A stretch of DNA of 64,000 nucleotides from Rhizobium album. GTDB lineage: Bacteria > Pseudomonadota > Alphaproteobacteria > Rhizobiales > Rhizobiaceae. The position numbers and the translations under genes were made by a program. Below are positions 35,451 to 44,461 of the stretch, piece after piece. How positions within the stretch are numbered: position 1 is the first letter of the stretch; the number at the start of each line of letters is the position of its first letter. The stretch spans positions 186,001 through 250,000 of the forward strand of contig NZ_QFBC01000005.1 of assembly GCF_003122325.1 (NCBI RefSeq), written 5' to 3'. The notes under the pieces were generated by a model. The model saw only the letters and a program-made list of their open reading frames with translations. It ran no database searches and was not told where the DNA came from.

Positions 35451-35996
35451 TCAGACGGCGACGAGCAGGAAGACATAAGCGAGAACGGTGACGACGAGGC
35501 CGCGAAAGGCGTAACCGGCAAAACCGTATTTGGCCCTGGCGATTTCGGACAGCGTATCGACGTTGGAAACATATTCGTTGAAAAGATAATGGGCATCGTT
35601 CATCCGCGCCGCCTGCAGGAATTCGATGCGGTGCTGGCCCCAGGCACCCCAGAACAGCGAGCTGGTCTTGGTGCTCTTGCGCGGCAGCACCACACAAATG
35701 GCGCAGATGATCGAGAATACGGAGGCTGAGGCAAGCAGCGCCGAAGCAATGATGCCGGGCAGGCTGCCATTGACGTAACGCTCCATGGTAAAGACGCCGC
35801 GGCCTTCGCTCGAAGACACCAGGAAGGCCAGCATGAAAGTAAAGATATACGCCGCCTTCTGATCCGATATCTTGATCTGGTCGTAAAAAATGTCGTTTAT
35901 CTTGCGGATGTGGTCGAAATATTCCTTGTGTTTTTCGAAATCCAGGCCCGTATCGTCCAAAAGCTCCGTTGGACCACCTGCGTCGATATCGGCCAA
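35451..35996 (-). CDS. PycTM-like small membrane protein (Pycsar effector family / DUF5706-like)
   Basis: Product of 181 residues with three predicted membrane helices (about 48-63, 79-105, 160-180). Order and motifs fit the PycTM/DUF5706 group: amphipathic N-terminal helix, SDQKAAYIFTFMLAFL (Asp45-Lys47 before the first helix), a second hairpin helix ending CVVLPRKS, the SLFWGAWGQHR segment, then LSEIARAKYGFAGYAF before the last helix. In Pycsar defence such proteins damage the membrane when they bind cCMP or cUMP. The TTG at 35996 has GGGGAG seven bases upstream; a GTG at 36038 would add 14 residues. No pyrimidine cyclase is directly adjacent; the nearest cyclase is 3.7 kb away. Assignment by motif recall only. 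Confidence 0.65.
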   Translation of the reverse strand: MADIDAGGPTELLDDTGLDFEKHKEYFDHIRKINDIFYDQIKISDQKAAYIFTFMLAFLVSSSEGRGVFTMERYVNGSLPGIIASALLASASVFSIICAICVVLPRKSTKTSSLFWGAWGQHRIEFLQAARMNDAHYLFNEYVSNVDTLSEIARAKYGFAGYAFRGLVVTVLAYVFLLVAV

Positions 35997-36129
35997 AACA
36001 CGTCTCCCCGGCTTGTTTATGTAGCCCTCATAATACACTTGGCCTGCAAAGCAACAGGCGGCCGCCTGTGCTTATTGACTTTTTCGGTCCCTCTCTTCAG
36101 TGATGACCGATGATTGACTGGGGGTGGTG

Positions 36130-39100
36130 ATGCGGTCTCACTTGGCGAGAGTTTTGCTTGCGGGAGTGGCATTTTGCCTGGCCTGGCCCGCCATGGCGGA
36201 GCCGGTCCTGCGTTCCCAGCCTGCCGCCGGTGCCGTGATCGCCCGCAAGTCCGGCGAGGAAGTGCGGTTCGTCGATATCAGCAATTGGCAATATGTCGAC
36301 CTGCAGCAGAACCTGCTGGCCGGCGACGTGCTGCGCACCAATGCCACCGGCCAGCTCGCCGTCCTGTTTTCCGATCGTACCCAGGTACGCCTCGCCCGCA
36401 ATACCTCGCTGCTGGTCAAGAACATGAACGGCGGCAGCGCCGAAACCGGCCTCGAACTGCAGTCCGGCACCATCTGGGCGCGTGCCGAGCGTGGCGGCCA
36501 GGGTCTCGCCGTGGATACGCCCGCGGCAACGGCGGCGATCCGCGGCACCGACTGGACGCTGACGGTCGACGCCAGCGGCAAGACCTCGCTGATCGTGCTC
36601 GAAGGCCTGGTCGAGCTGAAGAATGCCCAGGGCAGCGTGCAGGTGGCGCAGGGTGAGGCGGCGGTGGCGTCCATCGGCCAGGCGCCGCAGAAGGTGGTCA
36701 TCGTCGATCCCAAGGATCGCGAACAGATGCTGTTTTACCTGCAGTTGCGCGATTCGTTCGGCTGGATGCCGGCCTCGCCGCTGTCGGTGCGCGGCATGAG
36801 CGCGGAAAAGCAGCGCATCGAGGCGACCGCGCCGCAAACGCGATCCGCCGAAGACTGGCTGACGCTGGCGGAAATCGACATGAGCCTGAACGGCCGCAGC
36901 AACGCCGAAGCCGCCCTGGCGGAAGCGGAAACCCGCGGACTGACGGCCGGGCAGCGGGCGCGCGCCGCGCTGATCTCGGGCCTGATCGCCGGTTCCGAGC
37001 GCCGCTACGACGACGCGGCCAAACTCTTCAAGCTCGCGGTTCCCGGTCTCGACCCGCAGCGCCGGACGATTGCGCAATATGGCGGTTATTACGCCCGCTC
37101 GCTTCGCGATCCCAACCGCGTCGAACAGCCGCCAGCCTCTTATGCCGGTCCCTACGGGGCGCTCGCCGAAGCCTGGACGGCCGGTTTCCTGAAAGACATC
37201 AAGGCGGCCGTCGATATTCTCAAGAAGGCGGAGCAGCGTTTTCCCGACGATGCGACCCTGCCGGCGGCGCGGGCGCAGTTTGCCCTGCTGATCGACGACC
37301 GAGAACAGGTGATGGACGCTTCAAACCGCGCCCTGTCGCTCGATCCGACGCATCCCATGGCGCTCGAAGCGCGAGCGCATTACAAGGCCGGATACGAGGC
37401 GGACCTGAAGGGCGCCATTGCCGACCTCAACGCCGCGCTAGTCGTGGCGCCGGGTTCCACCTCGGCATGGAATTCGCTCGGGCTTGCGCTGTCCGCCATC
37501 GGCGACAACCGCAAGGCCGAAGAGGCTTTGAAGACATCCATCGCCCTCGATCCCCGCGACCCGGTCTCCCACATCAACCTGTCGATCCTCTATCTCGACC
37601 AGGGCCGGGTGAAGGAAGCGAAGAAAGAAATCGACACCGCCATGGCGGCGGATCCCTCCTTCGATCTCGCTTTGATCGCCCGGGGCCGCTACTACATGCA
37701 GACCGGCGAAATGGACAAGGCGATGAGCGACCTGCTCGCCGGCTCGACCGCCAATCCCGGCTATTCGCAGGCGCAGCTGATGCTCGCCGCCGTTCATTAC
37801 GAGACAGGCAACCGCGATGCCGCCGCGCAGGCGATCGACAATGCCGACCGGCTCGATGCGAACGACCCCGTCGTTTCGTCCGTCCGCACCGCGATCGCCA
37901 TCGACGACTACGATGCCGCAGGCGCAATCCGCTATGCGCAGGAATTCTTGCGCCGCGCCCGCGCCCGCGGCGGTTATTACGGTGCGCTGAGCGCCAACCA
38001 GGATGCGGGATCGACGCTCAACAATGCGTTCCGCCTGCAGGGGCTGGATGCCTGGGGGCAATATTACGGCGATGTCGTCTTCGATCCGTTCGCCGGCAGC
38101 AGCTATATCGACCAGACGCTGCGCGGCAGTCCGAACCCCTATTCGAACACGTTCGGTTATGAGGACAACACCGCCGCCTATTCCGACAACAGCGCGAGTT
38201 TTTCCTCCTTCATGCAGGGCCTGATGCTCGATCCGCATATGCTGACGGGACGGTCGCGCACCGCCAACCTGCTGCGGCGCCCGTTTCTGGAAGGATCGAT
38301 CGGCGGCACGCTGACGCGCCCGGACGGCGAAGGAAAGGATGGCCGCGTCAAGGAAGCAGAGCTGCAGGGCTACAGCAACACGCCCTTCCCGGTCAGCTTC
38401 TACGGCACGGCACGATTCGAGACCAATCCGGATACCCGCGTCTTCGAAGGTCTTCCCGGCGGCTTCGTCAGCGAAACCGATATCAGGAGTGGCACCGCCT
38501 ACATCTCGGCATCGCCGACTCCTGACGATCATGTGGTCGGCTTCTTTTCGCGCAACAAATCGGAACAGAACGTCGTCACGCCGCTGCTGCTCGGTGATAT
38601 CCTTGCCGGCGCAAGCAGCAGCTACAATCAGGATTCGACCAATGCCGGCATCGCCTGGAGCCATTCCTTCGGCTATCGCAACAACCTGAATGCCGCCGTC
38701 TTTTATGGCGATATCAAGAAGGACAGCCGCGAGATCGGCGTCTTCGGTGATTTCCCGCTTGGGGAAAATTACGGCCTCGATACGCAGAAGAATCTGGTCG
38801 GCGCCATCAACCACACGGTCGGCGATGACGATCTCACCTGGCGCTATGGCGTCGAGGGCGGGCGCATCGACGCGCATTGGCAAAGGTTGGCGATCACATA
38901 TACCCCGCCGAGCCTTACGCCTACGGATGTCACCTTCAACGACGTGGAGGACGAAATCACAGTCGGCCGCGCCTATGTCGATGCGCTGTACGAGGCGACA
39001 CCCGACCTGAAATTCGAGGGTGCCCTTTTCGGCCGCTATCTCGATGGCGACACGGTGCAGGTGTCGCGGCTGGAGCCGCGCGCCGGCGTTGCCTGGTCGC

Positions 39101-39780
39101 CGGCGGAAGGCCACTGGCTGCGTGCCGGCATCCTGCGCGAAGGGTTCGACCTCAACATCCCGACGCTCGCGCCGATCGGCATGGTCGGCATGCAGTCGAA
39201 CCAGCAACAGCTGGGTTTCAATGGTTATACCGACACGTTCGCAGCCCGCTGGGAAGCCGAGTGGAACGACCGTTTCTTTACGGCCGTCGATGTCCAGCAC
39301 CAGCAGATGCACAATCTGTCGATCGATATTCCGCTGACGACCAACACCATCGATCTCAACAGGGGCCGCATCGACCGCGTCAGCGTCACCGCCAATCTGG
39401 CGCTCGACTACGGCTTCGGGATTTCGGCCACGGCCGTCTATGCCGATTCCGAAAACCAGGATCGCGACAGCTTCGGTTATGGCCGCGGCCTGCCCTATGT
39501 TCCGGAAAAGGCGGCACAGGTGGCGCTCACCTGGGTCAACACCAACAATGTGAAGACCACGCTTGCCGCAAACTACACCGGCAAGCGCCAGGGCGACGAC
39601 CTGGGGACGGAACTCGACGGATATTGGACCGTGGACGCCAAGCTGGAATGGGAGCCGCTGGACAAACGTTTCGCCGTCAACCTTGCCGTCTATAACCTGC
39701 TCGACGAGGATTTCCTGGTCTCGACCTTCATTCCCGGATGGGGGCGCACCTATATGGGCTCCCTCAAAGTCCGCTTCTGA
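36130..39780 (+). CDS. FecR domain / TPR / C-terminal outer-membrane beta-barrel protein
   Basis: Large exported protein of 1216 residues. A signal peptide covers about 1-23 (cut after AMA). Residues 63-175 are a FecR-type periplasmic domain with GDVLRTNATGQLAVLFSDRTQ and AAIRGTDWT. Residues about 240-600 are helical tetratricopeptide-like repeats (for example SAWNSLGLALSAIGDNRKAEEAL). From about 650 to the end, alternating strands rich in Tyr/Trp/Gly and a terminal Phe (SLKVRF) indicate an outer-membrane barrel. ATG 36130 follows GGGGGT; two GTG codons just upstream are less likely. Its stop overlaps the cyclase start by one base (TGATG), so it is coupled to the cyclase. Function as an envelope sensor or scaffold is inferred. 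Confidence 0.85.
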   Translation: MRSHLARVLLAGVAFCLAWPAMAEPVLRSQPAAGAVIARKSGEEVRFVDISNWQYVDLQQNLLAGDVLRTNATGQLAVLFSDRTQVRLARNTSLLVKNMNGGSAETGLELQSGTIWARAERGGQGLAVDTPAATAAIRGTDWTLTVDASGKTSLIVLEGLVELKNAQGSVQVAQGEAAVASIGQAPQKVVIVDPKDREQMLFYLQLRDSFGWMPASPLSVRGMSAEKQRIEATAPQTRSAEDWLTLAEIDMSLNGRSNAEAALAEAETRGLTAGQRARAALISGLIAGSERRYDDAAKLFKLAVPGLDPQRRTIAQYGGYYARSLRDPNRVEQPPASYAGPYGALAEAWTAGFLKDIKAAVDILKKAEQRFPDDATLPAARAQFALLIDDREQVMDASNRALSLDPTHPMALEARAHYKAGYEADLKGAIADLNAALVVAPGSTSAWNSLGLALSAIGDNRKAEEALKTSIALDPRDPVSHINLSILYLDQGRVKEAKKEIDTAMAADPSFDLALIARGRYYMQTGEMDKAMSDLLAGSTANPGYSQAQLMLAAVHYETGNRDAAAQAIDNADRLDANDPVVSSVRTAIAIDDYDAAGAIRYAQEFLRRARARGGYYGALSANQDAGSTLNNAFRLQGLDAWGQYYGDVVFDPFAGSSYIDQTLRGSPNPYSNTFGYEDNTAAYSDNSASFSSFMQGLMLDPHMLTGRSRTANLLRRPFLEGSIGGTLTRPDGEGKDGRVKEAELQGYSNTPFPVSFYGTARFETNPDTRVFEGLPGGFVSETDIRSGTAYISASPTPDDHVVGFFSRNKSEQNVVTPLLLGDILAGASSSYNQDSTNAGIAWSHSFGYRNNLNAAVFYGDIKKDSREIGVFGDFPLGENYGLDTQKNLVGAINHTVGDDDLTWRYGVEGGRIDAHWQRLAITYTPPSLTPTDVTFNDVEDEITVGRAYVDALYEATPDLKFEGALFGRYLDGDTVQVSRLEPRAGVAWSPAEGHWLRAGILREGFDLNIPTLAPIGMVGMQSNQQQLGFNGYTDTFAARWEAEWNDRFFTAVDVQHQQMHNLSIDIPLTTNTIDLNRGRIDRVSVTANLALDYGFGISATAVYADSENQDRDSFGYGRGLPYVPEKAAQVALTWVNTNNVKTTLAANYTGKRQGDDLGTELDGYWTVDAKLEWEPLDKRFAVNLAVYNLLDEDFLVSTFIPGWGRTYMGSLKVRF

Positions 39781-41759
39781 TGGTGTCGATCTTTCGCGCC
39801 GCCGGGCGGGCCGCGCCGACGCCGGGCACGCGGCGGCGTTACCGGCTGATCGAGCTGGCGGTGCTGTTTGTCGCGACCGTGGCCATCGTTTCGGCGCTGA
39901 CCTTCACCTCGCCCTGGTCGCTGATCGAGCTGCGCAGCTACGACTACCTGACGACCCTCGACAATCCGCCCCTGCCGGAGAAAGGGCCGGTGATCGTGGC
40001 GATCGACGAACCGTCGCTTGCCGAGATCCAGCATCAGTGGCCATGGCCTCGGGCGCTGCATGCGCGGCTGATCGATCAGTTGCGGGCCGCCGGCGCCAAG
40101 GCCATCGGCCTCGATATCATCTTCTCCGAACCGGCCGCAGCGCCGGAAAACGACGATGCCCTGCAGGCGGCGCTTGGCCCCGATGTCGTGCTGGCCGGCG
40201 ACGAAACGCTGATCACCACGCCCCAGGCCGACCAACTGGTGCGGACGGAACCGCTGCCGCGCTTCATCGATGCCGGCGCCCGGGTGGGCATCGCCTCCGT
40301 CGGCCTGGATGGAGACGGCGTGTTGCGCGCGATGCCGCATTACGACGACAGCTTTGCGGCGGAGACCGCCCGTGCGGCGGGGTTTTCCGTGCCGCAGCCC
40401 GGCGGCAACAGCATGATGCAGTCCTTCGGACCGGCGCGAACCTATCCCACGGTCTCCTATTACCAGGGTCTCGACCCGGAAGGTTTCCTGCCGCCCGGCT
40501 ATTTTCGCGACCGCATCGTTCTCGTCGGCCTCAGCCTGCAGACGGCGCCGGACGTCAAGGCCGGCGCGCCCGACACCTTCGCCACGCCGTTTACCGTCCA
40601 TACCGGGCGGCTGACGGCCGGCGTCGAGGTGCAGGCGACGATCCTCGACAATCTCGTCAACGGCCTCTCCATCCGCCATGCGGGCATGACGGTGACGCTG
40701 CTGCTCGTGCTGTTCGGCGCGCTTGCCGGCAGCCTGGCGGTCTATCGCGACAGCAACTGGTGGACCGCCGTCGCCGGTGCCCTCGTCGTGGCGCTGTTCG
40801 TTTTCGGCAGTTATGCCGCGATCCGCTTCGGCCAGGTTTTCGCCTCCCCGGTCGGCCCTTCCGTAGCTTTCCTCATGGTCGTCGTCGGCCAGGCGGGTTT
40901 CGACTATGCCGCCGAGCGCCGCAGCCGCAAGCAGATCATCCGTGCTTTCTCGCAATATCTCTCGCCGGCCATGGTGGAGCGCCTTGCCGGCGATCCGACG
41001 CAGCTCAAGTTGGGCGGCGATACGCGCACGCTCTCCATCCTGTTTTGCGACGTGCGCGGCTTCACGACCATCGCCGAACGGATGAAAAACGATCCGCAGC
41101 AACTGACGACGCTGATCAACCGGCTGCTGACGCCGCTGTCTGAGGAGATTCTTGCCTGCGGCGGCACGATCGACAAATATATCGGCGACTGCGTCATGGC
41201 CTTCTGGAACGCGCCGCTCGACGACGACCGGCATGCCGTCAATGCCGTCAGGGCATCGCTGCAGATGCTCGATGCGATGGACCGTTTTAACGAAGAGTTG
41301 CGGCTCGAACTGGCGGCGCGTGGCGAGGAGCCTTATGGCCTCAGGATCGGCATCGGCATCAACACCGGCGATTGTGTCGTCGGCAACATGGGTTCGTCGA
41401 GCCGGTTCGATTATTCGGCGCTCGGCGATTCCGTCAATCTCGCTTCGCGGTTGGAGGGTGAATCCAAGAACGTCGGCCTGGCGCTGCTGATCGGCGAGGA
41501 GACGGCCCGGCAGGCCGCGGACGCCTATTGCACGATCGAGCTCGACCGGATCACCGTCAAGGGCCGGACCGAACCGTCACCGGTGTTCACGGTGCTGCGG
41601 GAGCGGCCCTCGCCCGAGGTGCTGGCCAAACACGAGCGCTTCCTGGCGGCGAAATACGACGGAACGCTCTCGACCTCCGACCCGCTGCTCGACCATCTGG
41701 CGCAAGCCATTCCCGCACTTTCGCCCTACTACGCGATGATCCGCAGCCACCTGCCCTGA
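39780..41759 (+). CDS. CHASE2 domain-containing class III adenylate/guanylate cyclase
   Basis: Inner-membrane cyclase of 659 residues. One N-terminal helix (about 24-42), a periplasmic CHASE2 sensor (about 45-295), three helices (about 303-373), then the class III catalytic domain (about 410-600). Metal-binding Asp424 (LFCDVRGFT) and Asp470, Lys466 in DKYIGD, and Asn553/Arg557 in SVNLASRLE are all present, so it should be active as a homodimer. The second base-selecting position is Ser546, where many adenylate cyclases have Asp or Thr, so ATP is likely but not certain. The ATG overlaps the FecR/TPR gene's stop, coupling sensor and cyclase. Product would be a cyclic nucleotide in the cytoplasm. 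Confidence 0.9.
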   Translation: MVSIFRAAGRAAPTPGTRRRYRLIELAVLFVATVAIVSALTFTSPWSLIELRSYDYLTTLDNPPLPEKGPVIVAIDEPSLAEIQHQWPWPRALHARLIDQLRAAGAKAIGLDIIFSEPAAAPENDDALQAALGPDVVLAGDETLITTPQADQLVRTEPLPRFIDAGARVGIASVGLDGDGVLRAMPHYDDSFAAETARAAGFSVPQPGGNSMMQSFGPARTYPTVSYYQGLDPEGFLPPGYFRDRIVLVGLSLQTAPDVKAGAPDTFATPFTVHTGRLTAGVEVQATILDNLVNGLSIRHAGMTVTLLLVLFGALAGSLAVYRDSNWWTAVAGALVVALFVFGSYAAIRFGQVFASPVGPSVAFLMVVVGQAGFDYAAERRSRKQIIRAFSQYLSPAMVERLAGDPTQLKLGGDTRTLSILFCDVRGFTTIAERMKNDPQQLTTLINRLLTPLSEEILACGGTIDKYIGDCVMAFWNAPLDDDRHAVNAVRASLQMLDAMDRFNEELRLELAARGEEPYGLRIGIGINTGDCVVGNMGSSSRFDYSALGDSVNLASRLEGESKNVGLALLIGEETARQAADAYCTIELDRITVKGRTEPSPVFTVLRERPSPEVLAKHERFLAAKYDGTLSTSDPLLDHLAQAIPALSPYYAMIRSHLP

Positions 41760-41927
41760 AGGGGTTTTCGCCCGGCTGCACGGTGAAGGGAATGGCATTT
41801 CATGAAATCCCCGTAACTCGCGATTATCGTTCAAGAGTTGGTCGCTTGCGCGAAGTTTGTTCGCTCAATAGGCGGAGGCTTTCCGATATCCTTCGCCCGA
41901 CAGAACCATAGACGAGAGAGGTCAGCC

Positions 41928-42587
41928 ATGAGCCTGCGCATCAACGAAACCGCGCCCGATTTCACTACCGAGACGACGCAGGGAACCATCCATTTCCATG
42001 AATGGATCGGCGATGGTTGGGCGATCCTGTTTTCCCACCCGAAAAATTTCACGCCGGTCTGCACCACCGAACTCGGCGCCATGGCGGGCATCGAAGGCGA
42101 GTTCCGCAGCCGCAACACCAAGGTGATCGGCATTTCCGTCGATCCGGTTGAAAGCCACGGCAAGTGGAAGAACGACATCAAGGTCGCCACCGGCTTCGAC
42201 GTCGAATATCCGCTGATCGGCGACCGCGACCTCAAGGTCGCCAAGCTCTACGACATGCTGCCGGCCGAAGCGGGGTCCAGCTCGGAAGGCCGCACGCCCG
42301 CCGACAACGCGACGGTTCGCTCGGTCTATGTCATCGGCCCGGACAAGAAGATCAAGCTGATCCTCACTTACCCGATGACCACCGGCCGCAACTTCGCGGA
42401 AATCATCCGCGCCCTCGATTCGATGCAGCTGACCGCCGCCCACAAGGTGGCGACGCCGGCAAACTGGCAGCAGGGCGATGACGTCATCATCACGGCTGCC
42501 GTTTCGAACGACGAGGCCACCGAGCGTTTCGGCAGCTTCGATACGGTCCTGCCCTACCTGCGCAAGACCAGGCAGCCGGCTCTTTAA
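41928..42587 (+). CDS. 1-Cys peroxiredoxin (Prx6 type)
   Basis: Thiol peroxidase of 219 residues that reduces peroxides in the cytoplasm. The peroxidatic Cys45 sits in HPKNFTPVCTTE, and the Prx6-type C-terminal extension (from about residue 150, TTGRNFAEIIRALDSMQL) is present; no obvious resolving Cys in the usual 2-Cys positions is seen. The ATG at 41928 is chosen over an upstream in-frame start because AGAGAGG lies upstream and homologues begin at MSLRIN. Monocistronic: it has its own strong terminator and no functional link to the neighbouring cyclase operon is evident. Confidence 0.93.
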   Translation: MSLRINETAPDFTTETTQGTIHFHEWIGDGWAILFSHPKNFTPVCTTELGAMAGIEGEFRSRNTKVIGISVDPVESHGKWKNDIKVATGFDVEYPLIGDRDLKVAKLYDMLPAEAGSSSEGRTPADNATVRSVYVIGPDKKIKLILTYPMTTGRNFAEIIRALDSMQLTAAHKVATPANWQQGDDVIITAAVSNDEATERFGSFDTVLPYLRKTRQPAL

Positions 42588-42592
42588 AGATG

Positions 42593-42630
42593 AAACCCCG
42601 CTTTGCTGCGATGGCGGAGCGGGGTTTTTT
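42593..42630. terminator. Intrinsic terminator after the peroxiredoxin gene
   Basis: AAACCCCGCT (42593-42602) pairs with AGCGGGGTTT (42618-42627) over a 15-base loop and is followed by T residues on the plus strand. The A-rich opposite flank means it may also stop the convergent SDR operon, which ends 9 bases away. Confidence 0.9.
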
Positions 42631-42638
42631 CGTCCGGC

Positions 42639-43409
42639 TCAGGGAGGCTGGAGGCGGAAATTGCTGCCTTCGGGCAGAAGCTGGCCGCCGTCGACGACGA
42701 TGGTGGTGCCGGTGATATAGGCCGCCTCGTCGGAAGCGAGGAACAGGAAGGCGTTGGCGACGTCCCGCGGACTGCCCAGCCGGCCGAGCGGAATGGCATC
42801 CTCCATGTTCTTGATGAAGGCCGGGCCGCGGTGAAGCTGCATTGCTTCCGTCAGGATGTTGCCCGGCTCGACGCCGTTGACCGTTATCCCGTATCCCGCA
42901 AATTCCAGCGCTGCGGCGCGGATGAAGCCGTTGATGCCGGCCTTGGTGGCGGAATAGTGCCCGTGGCCGGGGCTGGTGACATGCGGCCCGGTGATCGACG
43001 AGGTGAAGAGGATACGGCCGTAATGCTGCTGCTTCATCGGCGTCAGCGCGGCGCGCGCCGCGTTGAAGGAACCGCGCAGGTTGACCGCCATGACCTGGTC
43101 CCAGTCCTCCGGCGACGTGTCTTCGATCAGCTGCCAGGGATAGACGCCGGCATTCTGCAGGATGATGTCCAGCCGGCCGTAATGCTTCAGCGCCAGCGCC
43201 ACCGCCGCTTCGGCATCGGCCATCTTCGAAATATCGGCATGGATGAACGGCGCGTCGAATTCGCTCGCCGCGAACTTGCCGCCTTCCTCCTCGAAATCGG
43301 CGATGACCAGCTTCGCCCCTTCTTCATGGAACCGTTTTGCCGTTGCCTTGCCTATGCCGCGGGCGCCGCCGATCACCAGCGCTACCTTGTCTTCCAACCG
43401 TCCTATCAT
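42639..43409 (-). CDS. SDR family NAD(P)-dependent oxidoreductase
   Basis: Short-chain dehydrogenase of 256 residues. Coenzyme motif GGARGIG (14-20), NAG at 86-88, and catalytic Ser138, Tyr152 and Lys156 (YSATK) are all present. A late acidic IADFE after beta-2 favours NAD over NADP. Its start overlaps the permease stop by an ATGA, so it belongs to the ROK-regulated sugar importer operon and probably oxidises the imported sugar or polyol. Exact substrate unknown. Confidence 0.9.
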   Translation of the reverse strand: MIGRLEDKVALVIGGARGIGKATAKRFHEEGAKLVIADFEEEGGKFAASEFDAPFIHADISKMADAEAAVALALKHYGRLDIILQNAGVYPWQLIEDTSPEDWDQVMAVNLRGSFNAARAALTPMKQQHYGRILFTSSITGPHVTSPGHGHYSATKAGINGFIRAAALEFAGYGITVNGVEPGNILTEAMQLHRGPAFIKNMEDAIPLGRLGSPRDVANAFLFLASDEAAYITGTTIVVDGGQLLPEGSNFRLQPP

Positions 43410-44401
43410 GCGAGCCTCTGACGCAGTCGTTGCTTGAATGTATCGAGAAGCACGGCGGCCAGAACCAGGAATCCATGGATCACCTGGGTGAAGTTCGCCG
43501 GCAACCCCATCAGGTTTATCGCCGTGTTGATGGAAGAGAGCAAGAGCACGCCGGCATAGACACCCGGCAAGGCACCGATACCGCCCTTGAGGCTGACGCC
43601 GCCGATGACGACGGCGGCAAAGGCGTTGAACAGCAGGCCGACGCCGAGATTGGCGGTGGCGCCGGAGGTGCGGATGGCGAGCAGCCAGCCGGACAGCCCG
43701 GCGATGGCGCCCGCCAGCACGAAGGCGATGATCAGGTTGCGGGTGACGCGGATGCCGGCGCGAAAGGTTGCGGTCTCGTTGCCGCCGATCATCATCAGGT
43801 GGCGGCCGAACCGCGTCTTGGCCATCATCACGGAAAAGGCCACGAAGCAGAGGATGGCGATCCAGGCGGTCAGCGGAATGCCGAGCAGGCGCTGGATGGC
43901 GAACCAGCGGATGGCGGGTGCCAGATCCTGCGCCGACCGGCCGCCGGACACCGCGAGCACGACGCCGCGTACCCAGATGTAGGAGGCAAGCGTGATGATG
44001 AAGGCATTCATCTTCAGCTTGACGATGAGAAAACCGTTGAACAGGCCGATCAGGCCGCCGACGGCAAGCGCCACCATGAGCGACACCGGCACCATCAGCC
44101 ATTCCGGCGACAGTTTTATCCCGAGGCCGATGCCGGCCGAGCAGAACAGCACGCCGACCGCCATCGCCGACAGGGCGGCGACGGATTCGACCGAGAGGTC
44201 CATGTGCCCGGCGATGATCACCAGCGACAGCCCGATCGACATGACGCCGAGAACGCTCGAAGCCTCGATGATATTGGCGAAGATGCCGAGCTGGAAATAG
44301 TTCGGGATCAGTGCCGAAAAGACGATCAGCACGAACAGCAGCATGAACCAGACGAGGTTGTCGAGTATGAATTCCAGTGTTTTGCGCGTGCGTGGCGTCA
44401 T
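43406..44401 (-). CDS. Sugar ABC transporter permease, RbsC family
   Basis: Inner-membrane permease of 331 residues with about ten helices. RbsC-type marks include VIIAGHMDLSVESVAAL, NAFIITLASYIWVRG, MMIGGNETATFRAGI, and AAVVIGGVSLKGGIGAL near the C-terminus. The ATG at 44401 is preferred: upstream residues in the open frame are translated from the intergenic repeat and look random. It follows the binding-protein gene after 213 bases that hold a palindromic repeat element. Confidence 0.9.
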   Translation of the reverse strand: MTPRTRKTLEFILDNLVWFMLLFVLIVFSALIPNYFQLGIFANIIEASSVLGVMSIGLSLVIIAGHMDLSVESVAALSAMAVGVLFCSAGIGLGIKLSPEWLMVPVSLMVALAVGGLIGLFNGFLIVKLKMNAFIITLASYIWVRGVVLAVSGGRSAQDLAPAIRWFAIQRLLGIPLTAWIAILCFVAFSVMMAKTRFGRHLMMIGGNETATFRAGIRVTRNLIIAFVLAGAIAGLSGWLLAIRTSGATANLGVGLLFNAFAAVVIGGVSLKGGIGALPGVYAGVLLLSSINTAINLMGLPANFTQVIHGFLVLAAVLLDTFKQRLRQRLA

Positions 44402-44461
44402 GCGGCTGTTCCGGTTTGAATGTTTTGGTGCGCAAAAATCAATGCGCCGTGTTTGCGATTT

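Noticed and set aside
35451-41759. A canonical two-gene Pycsar operon
   Set aside because: The cyclase is 3.7 kb away, divergent, and of the CHASE2 membrane type, not an adjacent PycC; kept only as a hypothesis.
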